Below are positions 16,237 through 23,441 of a DNA stretch of 23,918 nt, piece after piece (position 1 is the first letter of the stretch; every line of letters starts with the position of its first letter). This stretch comes from Verrucomicrobiales bacterium. GTDB lineage: Bacteria; Verrucomicrobiota; Verrucomicrobiia; Limisphaerales; SXQI01. The DNA lies in contig SXQI01000071.1 in the NCBI GenBank assembly GCA_005793025.1, positions 1-23,918 on the forward strand. Reading direction: 5' to 3'. Under the pieces are notes generated by a model. It was not told the origin of the DNA and ran no database searches. It saw nothing but the letters and a program-made list of their open reading frames with translations. Position numbers and translations under genes: made by a program.

Positions 16237-17505
16237 ATGGCGAACACAATTTTGGTGGGAGCACAGTGGGGTGACGAGGGTAAGGGAAAAATAATAGATG
16301 TGTTAACAGAGCGGGCCGACATTGTCGTCCGGACTCAAGGCGGCAACAATGCCGGGCACACGGTCTACATTGGTCCCCAGAAATACGTGTTGCACCTCGT
16401 GCCCTCCGGAATTCTCCGCCCCGGAAAAACCTGCGTCATTGGAAATGGTGTTGTGATTGATCCGGTTTCGTTGATGGGTGAGATCAATGGCTTAATCAAG
16501 CTTGGGGTCAACATCAACGGCAGCCTTTTCGTCAGTGAAACAGCCCATGTCGTGTTTCCGTATCACCGGGAGTTGGATGAATTACGGGAACTCCGAAAGG
16601 GCAAAAATAAAATCGGCACGACCAAGAGAGGGATCGGTCCCGCGTATGGGGACAAAGCAGCACGGACAGGTCTGCGCATCATCGACTTGATCCACCCGGA
16701 ACGATTTGCAGCCAAACTCAAAGTTCGAATTAAGGACAATAACGAAGTCTTGCGTGCGTTTGGAGCCAAAGGTCTTTCCTACAAAAAGGTACACGACGCC
16801 TACCGGGCGGCTGGGGATGCCTTAAAACCTTACGTTCGCAATACGGTCACGTTGTTGCACGAGGCGACTCAGCGAAAAGCCAATATCCTCTTTGAAGGTG
16901 CTCAGGGAACATTTCTTGATATCGATCACGGCACCTACCCCTTCGTCACCTCATCGAATACAACCGCAGGAGGAGCTTCCACGGGTTCCGGAGTTGCGCC
17001 CAATCGGATGGATAAGGTCGTGGGCGTGATGAAAGCTTACACCACGCGCGTTGGAGAAGGTCCATTGCCGACAGAGAACGAGGAGATCGCGGACATGTTG
17101 CACGGGATGGGACGTGAGTTTGGTTCGACAACAGGCCGGGCACGCCGATGCGGTTGGTTCGATGCCGTCGCCACACGCCATGCAACCATGGTGAACGGAA
17201 TAGACGAACTCGCTGTAACCAATATCGATGGGCTTGATAGCCTTGAGACGATCAAAGTCTGCACCGGCTATCGCTGTGGTGATCTGAAATACGACCATGT
17301 TCCCAACGACATCGAATCATTCAGTAACTGCGTGCCGGTTTACGAAGAACTCCCAGGGTGGCAAACCCCGACGACTGGCATCACAAGTTGGAAGAAATTA
17401 CCGCAAAAAACACGAGCCTACCTGAAGGTGATTTGTGATCTAACTGGAGCGAAGCTCACCATCGCGTCGGTGGGTCCAGCTCGCGAACAAACGATTTTCG
17501 TTTGA
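16237..17505 (+). CDS. purA: adenylosuccinate synthetase
   Basis: 422 residues from ATG 16237. An upstream in-frame start (16165) is rejected because its extension crosses the terminator hairpin. It joins IMP and aspartate using GTP, the first committed step to AMP, in the cytoplasm. GAQWGDEGKGKI (8-19) contains Asp13, and NNAGHTV contains His41, the two E. coli catalytic residues at the same numbers. TKRGIGPAY, VLFEGAQGTFLDIDHGTYPFVTSSN-type ligand loops and GSTTGRARRCGWFD follow in order. C-terminal residues ASVGPAREQTI match the family end. The gene is complete. It is followed 41 bases later by uppS, so probably co-transcribed. Regulation may be through the leader attenuator described separately. 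Confidence 0.97.
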   Translation: MANTILVGAQWGDEGKGKIIDVLTERADIVVRTQGGNNAGHTVYIGPQKYVLHLVPSGILRPGKTCVIGNGVVIDPVSLMGEINGLIKLGVNINGSLFVSETAHVVFPYHRELDELRELRKGKNKIGTTKRGIGPAYGDKAARTGLRIIDLIHPERFAAKLKVRIKDNNEVLRAFGAKGLSYKKVHDAYRAAGDALKPYVRNTVTLLHEATQRKANILFEGAQGTFLDIDHGTYPFVTSSNTTAGGASTGSGVAPNRMDKVVGVMKAYTTRVGEGPLPTENEEIADMLHGMGREFGSTTGRARRCGWFDAVATRHATMVNGIDELAVTNIDGLDSLETIKVCTGYRCGDLKYDHVPNDIESFSNCVPVYEELPGWQTPTTGITSWKKLPQKTRAYLKVICDLTGAKLTIASVGPAREQTIFV

Positions 17506-17546
17506 ATCTCGCCTCCCATTGTGGCGGCTTTTGATCGACCTGTGTC

Positions 17547-18278
17547 ATGACCGCAACCCATCTGAGTGCTGCTGCGTTAGCCAATCTCCCCACCCACGTG
17601 GCGGTGATCATGGATGGAAACGGACGCTGGGCGAAAGAACGCCATCTCCCCCGCGTGGAAGGCCATCGGCAGGGTGTGGAATCGGTGCGTGCCATCGTCC
17701 GCGCTTGTGGGGAACTCGGGATCAAATACCTCACCCTCTACGCCTTCTCCATCGAGAACTGGAACCGGCCTAAGACCGAGGTGGATACCCTCATGAAATA
17801 CCTAGCTCGTTTCCTCAAAAACGAGATTGGGGAATTGAATCGTAATAATGTCAACCTTGAGGCCATCGGACAAATTTATCGACTCCCCGAGTTTGTTCAG
17901 ACCCAACTTGAAAAGACCAAAGCTGCGTGCGCAAAGAACAACGGACTAACCCTGATTCTGGCACTCAGCTACGGGGGCCGCACTGAGATTGTAGAGGCGG
18001 CGCGGAGTCTGGCGGAAAAGGTGAAGTCCGGCCAATTGGAAGCTGCAGAAATCAACGAGCAGATGCTCAGTCAGCACCTCTACACTCGGAGCATACCCGA
18101 TCCCGACCTGCTGATTCGCACTAGCGGCGAAATGCGAATTAGTAATTTTTTACTCTGGCAAATATCTTATACAGAACTCGTGGTAACTCCGACCTTTTGG
18201 CCAGATTTCCGTAAACAACATCTTTTCACCGCCTTGGAGGAATACACCCGACGCCATCGTCGATTTGGCACGATTTAG
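17547..18278 (+). CDS. uppS: isoprenyl transferase (undecaprenyl diphosphate synthase)
   Basis: 243 residues, cytoplasmic and membrane-associated. HVAVIMDGNGRWA (17-29) includes catalytic Asp23 and the RWA segment that binds the allylic substrate. GVESVRAIV, YLTLYAFSIENWNRP, LTLILALSYGGR and IPDPDLLIRTSGEMRISNF follow in family order, ending with TPTFWPDFR. It adds isopentenyl units to farnesyl diphosphate to make the C55 carrier lipid used for peptidoglycan and O-antigen, which the glycan genes at the start of the window would also need. Length is in the normal range (about 250). No gene-specific oddity is visible. Confidence 0.96.
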   Translation: MTATHLSAAALANLPTHVAVIMDGNGRWAKERHLPRVEGHRQGVESVRAIVRACGELGIKYLTLYAFSIENWNRPKTEVDTLMKYLARFLKNEIGELNRNNVNLEAIGQIYRLPEFVQTQLEKTKAACAKNNGLTLILALSYGGRTEIVEAARSLAEKVKSGQLEAAEINEQMLSQHLYTRSIPDPDLLIRTSGEMRISNFLLWQISYTELVVTPTFWPDFRKQHLFTALEEYTRRHRRFGTI

Positions 18279-18305
18279 GGATAATTAGGAATCAAAAGCA
18301 CGCAA

Positions 18306-18334
18306 TTGTCAGAATCCCGTTCGTGAGCTAGAAT
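18306..18334 (+). promoter_or_regulatory. predicted msrA promoter
   Basis: TTGTCA (18306-18311), a 17-base spacer and TAGAAT (18329-18334), a good sigma-70 match. The likely start (about 18341) is 3 bases before the ATG at 18344, so the leader would be almost absent and the AAGGA at 18336-18340 may not be transcribed. Confidence 0.6.
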
Positions 18335-18343
18335 AAAGGAATC

Positions 18344-18985
18344 ATGATTAAACGATGCCGCACGTTGCTGAGGTTGCTAATCCTATCGTTGCTCTGTTTC
18401 ACGACCCTTGCCCAAGCACTAAAATCTGCCCCAATCAAAACCAAACCTAATCCCATGCCAATCATTCCTGAGGGTGCCCAAACCATTACATTAGGCGCGG
18501 GGTGTTTCTGGTGCACCGAAGCAGTGTTTCAACAGATTCCAGGTGTGATCGCGGTAAGCCCAGGCTATATCGGTGGACACCTCAAGAATCCAACCTACAA
18601 AGCAGTCTGCGAAGGCACTACCGGACATGCAGAAGTCGCACGGGTCGTCTTCGATCCGAAGAAAACCGATCTGGCTAAAATCCTAGCGATTTTCTGGCAC
18701 GCGCATGATCCCACCACTCTAAACAGACAGGGCGCGGATTCGGGGACCCAGTATCGTTCAGCAATCTACTACGAAAACAGCGAGCAATTAAAGATCGCTG
18801 AGAAATCAAAGCTCGAAGCAGCCAAGGAGTTTAGCAACCCCATCGTCACAGAGATCACGAAAGCTTCCGAGTTTTATGTGGCCGAGGATTACCACCACAA
18901 TTATTACGCTTTGAACAAAGACAAGAATGGATACTGCAGAATGGTGATTGCACCGAAGTTAAAGAAACTTGGCCTGAAAGAGTGA
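18344..18985 (+). CDS. msrA: peptide-methionine (S)-S-oxide reductase, exported form
   Basis: 213 residues. Repairs methionine-S-sulfoxide in proteins. The family motif GCFW is at 53-56 with catalytic Cys54; VSPGYIGGH, CEGTTGHAEVARV, FWHAHDPTTLNRQGADSGTQYRS and DYHHNYY complete it. A hydrophobic N-terminal segment (RCRTLLRLLILSLLCFTTLA) looks like a signal peptide, so the protein is likely periplasmic rather than cytoplasmic. Resolving cysteines are candidates at Cys89 and Cys near the C-terminus (NGYCRM). It sits beside Mn-type SOD and HtrA, which suggests an oxidative/envelope stress neighbourhood (inference). Its own promoter is visible immediately upstream. Confidence 0.95.
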   Translation: MIKRCRTLLRLLILSLLCFTTLAQALKSAPIKTKPNPMPIIPEGAQTITLGAGCFWCTEAVFQQIPGVIAVSPGYIGGHLKNPTYKAVCEGTTGHAEVARVVFDPKKTDLAKILAIFWHAHDPTTLNRQGADSGTQYRSAIYYENSEQLKIAEKSKLEAAKEFSNPIVTEITKASEFYVAEDYHHNYYALNKDKNGYCRMVIAPKLKKLGLKE

Positions 18986-19030
18986 GCCTCACTTGATCAG
19001 GAGAATTATTCCGATTACTCTATTAGCTTA

Positions 19031-19055
19031 TTCTTAGGTGCCAGTTGTCTAAGAA
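19031..19055. repeat. inverted repeat upstream of the superoxide dismutase gene
   Basis: TTCTTAG (19031-19037) and CTAAGAA (19049-19055), perfect 7-bp arms, 11-base loop. It lies between msrA and sodA and ends 34 bases before the sodA ATG. It overlaps a weak -10-like TATTCT (19029-19034). Operator or leader hairpin; no T-run. Confidence 0.4.
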
Positions 19056-19089
19056 AGACGATTAACCCAGCGACGACCCAATAAAACTT

Positions 19090-19713
19090 ATGGCTTACGA
19101 ACTTCCACCCCTGCCCTACGCTAAGGATGCTCTCGAACCTCACATCGATACCCAAACGATGGAGATTCACCACGGGAAACATCACAATGCTTACATCACC
19201 AACGTTAACAAAGCGATCGCCGGCAAACCGGAACTTGAAAATAAGACCGTCGAACAACTGATCCGCAACCTCGATGCGGTTCCCGCCGAGATTCGCAACG
19301 TCGTCCGAAATAATGGTGGCGGTCACGCAAACCACAGTCTTTTTTGGAAAATCCTCGCTCCCAAGGCTGGAGGGAATCCTACTGGCCCAATAGGGAAAGA
19401 AATCGCTGGGGCTTTTGGAACATTTGAGGCCTTTAAGGAAAAATTTGAGGCCGCAGGTGCCACACGCTTCGGTAGCGGTTGGGCTTGGTTGATCGTGAAT
19501 AAAGAAGGAAAACTCGAAGTGACTTCCACTGCAAACCAAGATAGCCCCATCATGGATGGAAACACACCCATCCTAGGATGCGATGTCTGGGAACACGCCT
19601 ATTACCTAAAATATCAAAATCGACGCCCTGATTACCTCAAGGCTTTTTGGAATGTGGTGAACTGGTCCGCAGTTGCCGCAAATTTCGAAGCAGTTCGGGC
19701 TTACAGCCATTAA
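19090..19713 (+). CDS. sodA: superoxide dismutase, Mn type (Fe/Mn family)
   Basis: 207 residues, converts superoxide to peroxide and oxygen. Metal ligands are readable: His27 (MEIHHGKHH), His82 (HANHSLFW), Asp165 and His169 (CDVWEHAYY). GGGHANH and Gln150 in NQDSPI are Mn-type discriminators (Fe-type usually has AQVxNH and the Gln on the other helix). The length equals typical sodA. No export signal, so cytoplasmic. It is followed 22 bases later by a strong intrinsic terminator. Metal choice is inferred from residues and not proven. Confidence 0.95.
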   Translation: MAYELPPLPYAKDALEPHIDTQTMEIHHGKHHNAYITNVNKAIAGKPELENKTVEQLIRNLDAVPAEIRNVVRNNGGGHANHSLFWKILAPKAGGNPTGPIGKEIAGAFGTFEAFKEKFEAAGATRFGSGWAWLIVNKEGKLEVTSTANQDSPIMDGNTPILGCDVWEHAYYLKYQNRRPDYLKAFWNVVNWSAVAANFEAVRAYSH

Positions 19714-19735
19714 TCGTCGGCAAAACCAATCATTG

Positions 19736-19764
19736 GGCACGCCTCAAAAGGCGTGCCTTTTTTT
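19736..19764 (+). terminator. strong intrinsic terminator after sodA
   Basis: GGCACGCCT (19736-19744), loop CAAA, AGGCGTGCC (19749-19757): 9 perfect base pairs, followed by seven T (19758-19764). It separates sodA from the htrA promoter region. Confidence 0.9.
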
Positions 19765-19777
19765 GAACTCAGAAATA

Positions 19778-19812
19778 CCTTAGCTACGTTCATTTGACAA
19801 ATCTAGCTAAGG
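19778..19812. promoter_or_regulatory. palindrome around the htrA -35 region, likely operator
   Basis: CCTTAGCTA (19778-19786) and TAGCTAAGG (19804-19812) are perfect 9-bp arms separated by 17 bases. The spacer includes a second dyad ATTTG-A-CAAAT (19792-19802) and a perfect TTGACA (19794-19799). It is 25 bases before the GTG start of htrA. The layout fits an operator that covers the -35 element. A convincing -10 is not visible at the right distance. Confidence 0.5.
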
Positions 19813-19822
19813 ACGGACTTTG

Positions 19823-19828
19823 AGGAGG
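19823..19828 (+). promoter_or_regulatory. ribosome binding site that selects the GTG start of htrA
   Basis: AGGAGG at 19823-19828 is 8 bases from GTG 19837 but 17 bases from the internal ATG 19846, so GTG is the better start. Confidence 0.75.
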
Positions 19829-19836
19829 AACTGCGT

Positions 19837-21381
19837 GTGAAAAATATGAAAAAAACGACAACGAGCGAGAACGTCTGGAATTGGGTTGCCATCATTGCCC
19901 TAGGGACGCTCCTAACTAATCCCCTCCAAGCCAAACCAACCAATACCCCTCCATTAAAGCTCAAAATTGATAGTCAACCCATCTCGAAAGAGGGCTCGCG
20001 GATGGCGAGTTTCGCACCCGTCATCAAAAAAACCTCCCCGAGCGTGGTGAATATTTACAGCACGAAGATGGTCCGAACGAACCCTAATTCGCGCGGGAAT
20101 CCGCTCTACAACGACCCGTTGTTCCGTCGTTTTTTTGGTCCTAACCCTGAAGAGGAGGAGGAGAACCCCGGCCGTGGAAACCGTCGAAACAACCGTACTC
20201 GTCCGGAACAGAGCCTTGGTTCAGGAGTTATCGTGACTTCCGACGGCTTCATCATGACCAACAACCACGTAGTGGAGGGTGCTGATGAGATCCAAGTAGT
20301 TCTTCAAGGTGGACAAGAGTATACCGCCAAAGTCATCGGAACGGATGCTCCGACAGATTCGGCCGTCCTCAAAATCGAGGCCACGAATTTGCCCGCACTG
20401 ACACTAGGGAATAGCGATCACCTCGAAGTCGGGGACGTCGTTTTAGCCATCGGTAATCCCTTCGGGATTGGCCAAACCGTCACCATGGGGATCGTTAGCG
20501 CGATTGGTCGCGGAGACTTAGGAATAACCGCATACGAAGATTTTATCCAAACGGATGCCTCCATTAACCCCGGCAGTTCAGGGGGTGCTTTGGTCGATGC
20601 TGAAGGCCGCCTCGTTGGGATCAACACGGCGATTCTCAGTAGGACTGGTGGAAATCAAGGCGTAGGATTTGCAGTCCCCATCAACATGGCGAGGGGCGTG
20701 ATCGAACGATTGGCCGCCACAGGCAAAGTTTCCCGTGGTCTTCTGGGCGTGAAACCCGACCGTATCACTCCAGAACAGGCAAAATACTTCAAACTAAAGG
20801 ACATCAACGGCGCATTGATCACGGAGGTCTCGCCTAAATCTCCCGCCGAAGAAGCAGGGCTCAAACCCTACGACGTGGTTACGGAGGTGAGCGGAAAAAA
20901 AGTAACGGACGATCGACATCTTCGCCTCATTATCTCCCAAACTTCACCCGGAACCACGGTCGCGTTAAAAGTAATTCGTGATGCGAAAGAGATGGAAATA
21001 AAAGTTAAACTCGCCGAATTGGGAGCGAGAGAAACCAAAGAAGACGAGGTAAAGGACACCATCGAGAAAAATATTGAAAAACCAGATTCGCTCGACGGGG
21101 TCGAAGTCGGAGATATCTCCCCTCAAGATCGCAAGGAGCTCGGAATCCCTGCGGAAGTCAAAGGGGCTTTAGTGACGGACGTCGATGAAGACTCGACCTC
21201 ATGGAAAGCAGGCGTCCGTCCGGGGCAAGTTATCCTCGAGCTCGATCGTAAGCTCGTCGCCAATGCCGAGGAAGCGGTCAAGCAGAGCGGACGTGCCAAA
21301 GGTCCCCAGACCATGGCACGAATCTGGACCCGTCAAGGCGTCCGCATTCTGATGATTGAGAATAAGAAGACTGAAAAATGA
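19837..21381 (+). CDS. HtrA/DegP-family periplasmic serine protease with two PDZ domains
   Basis: 514 residues from GTG 19837. A signal-like segment (VAIIALGTLLTNPLQAK) precedes the protease domain. Triad: His144 (TNNHVV), Asp174 (TDSAVL), Ser248 (NPGSSGGAL). A loop at 104-122 is unusually charged (EEEEE then Arg/Asn-rich) and lies before the first protease strand, as in other HtrA proteins with a variable LA loop. PDZ1 spans about 300-390 (GLLGVKPDRIT) and PDZ2 about 425-510 (VTDVDEDSTSWKAGVRPGQ). Such proteins degrade or chaperone misfolded envelope proteins. The stress context with MsrA and Mn-SOD fits. The symbol degP/htrA/mucD is not assigned because subfamily choice is not readable. Confidence 0.95.
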   Translation: MKNMKKTTTSENVWNWVAIIALGTLLTNPLQAKPTNTPPLKLKIDSQPISKEGSRMASFAPVIKKTSPSVVNIYSTKMVRTNPNSRGNPLYNDPLFRRFFGPNPEEEEENPGRGNRRNNRTRPEQSLGSGVIVTSDGFIMTNNHVVEGADEIQVVLQGGQEYTAKVIGTDAPTDSAVLKIEATNLPALTLGNSDHLEVGDVVLAIGNPFGIGQTVTMGIVSAIGRGDLGITAYEDFIQTDASINPGSSGGALVDAEGRLVGINTAILSRTGGNQGVGFAVPINMARGVIERLAATGKVSRGLLGVKPDRITPEQAKYFKLKDINGALITEVSPKSPAEEAGLKPYDVVTEVSGKKVTDDRHLRLIISQTSPGTTVALKVIRDAKEMEIKVKLAELGARETKEDEVKDTIEKNIEKPDSLDGVEVGDISPQDRKELGIPAEVKGALVTDVDEDSTSWKAGVRPGQVILELDRKLVANAEEAVKQSGRAKGPQTMARIWTRQGVRILMIENKKTEK

Positions 21382-21416
21382 CGTCTTTTCATCTCAAAAG
21401 CGAATACCGACACCCG

Positions 21417-21444
21417 TTGACTTGGCTTAAATTGGTCATAAGAT
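21417..21444 (+). promoter_or_regulatory. predicted fur promoter (leaderless)
   Basis: TTGACT (21417-21422), a 16-base spacer and TAAGAT (21439-21444). The expected start at about 21451 is the A of the fur ATG. No ribosome site precedes the ATG, so the mRNA may be leaderless. No Fur-box-like palindrome is seen here. Confidence 0.5.
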
Positions 21445-21450
21445 AACGAC

Positions 21451-21939
21451 ATGGTTGGCCACGACAAAACCGGTGCACGCGATAAATTCTTGAAGTTTTT
21501 GGCGACCAAGAACCTGCGAATCACCTCGCAACGACAGGCTATCGTGGATTCTGTCTTCAGCACTGAAGAACACTTCACTGCCGAGCAACTGCTGGAATGG
21601 GCCCGTTCACGAGATAAATCCGTCTCGCGGGCCACGGTTTATCGCACACTTCCCCTTCTGGTGGAAAGCAAGATGGTGCACGAAATGGATTTCGGGAAGG
21701 ATTACAAGTTCTACGATCCGAACTACTCAGACCATCCCAATCACCACCATATCATTTGTCAGGACTGTGAGAAAATTGTCGAATTTGAGAGCGAGAAGAT
21801 CGACAAAATCGAGAATGAAATCAGCCACAAACTTGGATTTTCAGTTGCTTCCCAAAAACTCCAAATAACCGGGAACTGCGAGGAACTTAAAAAAATGGGG
21901 GCTTGCAAGAACCACCCCTGTTCGACCCACGGACACTAA
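21451..21939 (+). CDS. fur: Fur family ferric-uptake regulator
   Basis: 162 residues, dimeric metal-dependent repressor. Winged helix: LRITSQRQAIVDSVF (about 22-36) and the recognition segment SRATVYRTLPLLVES (about 59-73). The metal-sensing stretch NHHHIICQDC holds the His ladder and Cys103-x2-Cys106. Downstream, instead of a second CxxC, the C-terminal has Cys143, then CKNHPC (152-157) and HGH, so the structural-zinc arrangement differs from classical Fur and could be a Fur, Zur or PerR-type reading (subtype uncertain). It is convergent with the outer-membrane/haem-lipoprotein gene pair whose promoter has Fur-box-like palindromes, so direct control is a good inference. Confidence 0.9.
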   Translation: MVGHDKTGARDKFLKFLATKNLRITSQRQAIVDSVFSTEEHFTAEQLLEWARSRDKSVSRATVYRTLPLLVESKMVHEMDFGKDYKFYDPNYSDHPNHHHIICQDCEKIVEFESEKIDKIENEISHKLGFSVASQKLQITGNCEELKKMGACKNHPCSTHGH

Positions 21940-21970
21940 ACTAGGGTGGGCAGTTCGGAGAAACTTGCTC

Positions 21971-22276
21971 TCAACGAGTAGAACTGGGCTGATTGGAACC
22001 ACTCATTCTTAATTCGTGGGTGTAATCAAGCAATCGTTGGTAAGCCTCGTCTGTTAGCTTCGACTTACGTTTCATTTTAAACATCCAATCCTGCCATTCC
22101 ATTGCAGAGTAATTCTCGGGTGGGTATATCTTGTGACACTTAGCACATTTGGCGACATACAGTTTGCTCGCGGGGATCGAGGCGGATGTTGCGGCCCCGC
22201 CCTGGGTTTGGCATCCAGACATCAAGATGCACAAACCCAGAACGAAGATGCTAGACGGATGAAACGCCCGGAACAT
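21971..22276 (-). CDS. monohaem c-type cytochrome lipoprotein, small
   Basis: 101 residues. Lipobox LMSGC, with lipidated Cys22 after a hydrophobic signal. One haem motif, CAKCHKIYPP (44-53), then WQDWMFKMK and LTDEAYQRLLDYTHELR. The order YxxxCxxCHxxYPP...W...L... resembles the dihaem-cytochrome-c (DHC) type short domains, here with one haem. Located in the periplasm or at the outer membrane. Only 3 bases separate its ATG from the stop of the preceding outer-membrane-protein gene, so they are an operon, probably translationally coupled (no Shine-Dalgarno seen). An electron-transfer or iron-related role alongside the barrel is an inference. Confidence 0.78.
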   Translation of the reverse strand: MFRAFHPSSIFVLGLCILMSGCQTQGGAATSASIPASKLYVAKCAKCHKIYPPENYSAMEWQDWMFKMKRKSKLTDEAYQRLLDYTHELRMSGSNQPSSTR

Positions 22277-22279
22277 GGT

Positions 22280-23119
22280 TTAGAAATCAAACCCGAATCC
22301 TAACCGCACATTGACGCGCTCAAGGTTGTTGAGGACCAAATGAGGGTGATTGTCGGTGTCATTTCCGTAGTTAGTGCCATAAACCTGAGGCATCACCGAA
22401 AGTAGGCCCCAAAATCGCTCATTTCGGTAACTTGCCACAGGGCCAACGAATAACGCTGAATAGGTTGCTTTGTCATATTCAGGAATCCCAGTAACTTCCC
22501 TCGCCTCGATGCCGAGTGTCCAATGATTCCCCAAGGATCGAGCAAGCCCTGCAGTGACTGCAACCTTCCCTTCCGTGGCATTAAAGTTCTTTTTCCACTC
22601 GGTTTCGTGAATAAAATTAACCGCCCAAATCCAATCTCCAAAACGGTTACCAATGATTATTTTTTCCTCCAACTTTGCCTCATCACCTGCGTAAGTCGGC
22701 TCGATGTATAATGTCAATCCCACAGGGTTTTCCGCTGGATTGAGGATGAGATATCGGTTCTCCCAAGAAACACCTGCCCATCGAAACTTCGAGATATCTT
22801 CGCCAGAGACAACCTTGCGATAGCTCTCCTGCTCGAAATTAAGGTAAAGCGACGTTGTGTAACGATCTGTCACTCCGTATTCGATTTCAGACCTCATTTG
22901 AATTTTGGAGAAGTTCTCCTTCCCGTCTGCGGGGTTGGTTGGATGCGTTGCACGCTGTGAGCGCACTGTTACCCACTGCTCAAATTCTAATTCTCCAGCA
23001 GGGCTGGTTTCAGGTTGGTAAACATAACCGAAATAACGGTTAGAAGCTTCGGTAACAACCGAGGAAGTGAGGGAGCCGATCAGGCCGAGTAGGACGATGT
23101 TCTTAGTAGTAGTGTTCAT
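22280..23119 (-). CDS. beta-barrel-like outer-membrane protein of unknown function (resembles DUF6662)
   Basis: 279 residues from ATG 23119. The frame extends to 23212, but that extension would run through the promoter and both Fur-box-like sites and would put residues before the signal peptide MNTTTKNIVLLGLIGSL. After cleavage near TEA come alternating amphipathic strands: GYVYQPETSPAGELEFEQWV, SEIEYGVTDRYTTSLYLNFE, GLTLYIEPTY, WAVNFIHETEW, WTLGIEAREV and NVRLGFGFDF with C-terminal Phe, the usual outer-membrane insertion signal. The N-terminal FGYVYQPET..LEFEQW segment is like DUF6662 as I remember it; this is not verified. The gene is first in an operon with the haem lipoprotein. Predicted iron-repressed via Fur. 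Confidence 0.75.
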   Translation of the reverse strand: MNTTTKNIVLLGLIGSLTSSVVTEASNRYFGYVYQPETSPAGELEFEQWVTVRSQRATHPTNPADGKENFSKIQMRSEIEYGVTDRYTTSLYLNFEQESYRKVVSGEDISKFRWAGVSWENRYLILNPAENPVGLTLYIEPTYAGDEAKLEEKIIIGNRFGDWIWAVNFIHETEWKKNFNATEGKVAVTAGLARSLGNHWTLGIEAREVTGIPEYDKATYSALFVGPVASYRNERFWGLLSVMPQVYGTNYGNDTDNHPHLVLNNLERVNVRLGFGFDF

Positions 23120-23125
23120 TATTTC

Positions 23126-23142
23126 TTGAGACTGAATCTCAA
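23126..23142. promoter_or_regulatory. Fur-box-like operator 1 (downstream of the start)
   Basis: TTGAGACTGAATCTCAA (plus strand) is a near-perfect inverted repeat (TTGAGA-N5-TCTCAA), the 7-1-7 type of Fur site TGAGA..TCTCA. It lies between the predicted transcription start and the ATG at 23119 (minus). Confidence 0.65.
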
Positions 23143-23153
23143 TCGCAGATCTA

Positions 23154-23182
23154 TTCTTAATGCGACTGCGTCTCAATGTCAA
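23154..23182 (-). promoter_or_regulatory. predicted promoter of the outer-membrane-protein/haem-lipoprotein operon
   Basis: On the minus strand: TTGACA (23182-23177), a 17-base spacer (23176-23160) and TAAGAA (23159-23154). The -35 is a perfect match. The spacer is exactly Fur-box-like operator 2. Confidence 0.65.
23160..23176. promoter_or_regulatory. Fur-box-like operator 2 (in the -35/-10 spacer)
   Basis: ATGCGACTGCGTCTCAA (plus strand) matches operator 1 in 13 of 17 positions and lies 34 bases from it (centre to centre). It occupies the whole promoter spacer, the classical position for a repressor. Confidence 0.55.
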
Positions 23183-23280
23183 CAAGGCTTCTCTTAAAAA
23201 CTTTGTCTTCAACCATTAATTAAAAAATCCGATAAAATAATGGCTTGACTGTATTTTTTTTGAACGTTTCGCAAATACAG

Positions 23281-23417
23281 AACGTCTCACTTGTGTTGGT
23301 TGGTTTGTGAGTGGAGTAAAGTGATCGGCACGGTACTTCGCATGTGGTCTCCGCCGGGTTGTGGCGAGGCCGTTTGTTTGGGTTGGGCGGGCACCTCGGT
23401 GGTGCCCGCTTTTTTTG
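23281..23417 (+). ncRNA. possible small RNA ending in a strong terminator (tentative)
   Basis: No credible CDS is present here. The sequence has several small inverted repeats (CTCAC 23286-23290 pairing with GTGAG 23307-23311; CGGC/GCCG around a GC-rich middle) and ends in a strong terminator. A TTGACT at 23245-23250 is a possible -35 but no good -10 is visible. The family is not recognised (no SRP, 6S or tmRNA motif). Could be only a terminator and spacer. Confidence 0.3.
23387..23417 (+). terminator. strong intrinsic terminator in the gap before the window-end gene
   Basis: GCGGGCACC (23387-23395), 5-base loop, GGTGCCCGC (23401-23409): 9 perfect pairs, then eight T (23410-23417). It works for plus-strand transcription only; on the minus strand no T-run follows the hairpin. 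No plus-strand gene is recognised upstream. Confidence 0.85.
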
Positions 23418-23441
23418 AACTCGGTAACGGTCGAATCGACC

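Noticed and set aside
17510..17532. CGCC...GGCG hairpin followed by CTTTT between purA and uppS
   Set aside because: Only 4 base pairs and four T; too weak to call a terminator, and the short gap argues for an operon.
23120..23212. N-terminal extension of the outer-membrane protein
   Set aside because: It contains the promoter and both operator palindromes and places 31 residues before a good signal peptide.
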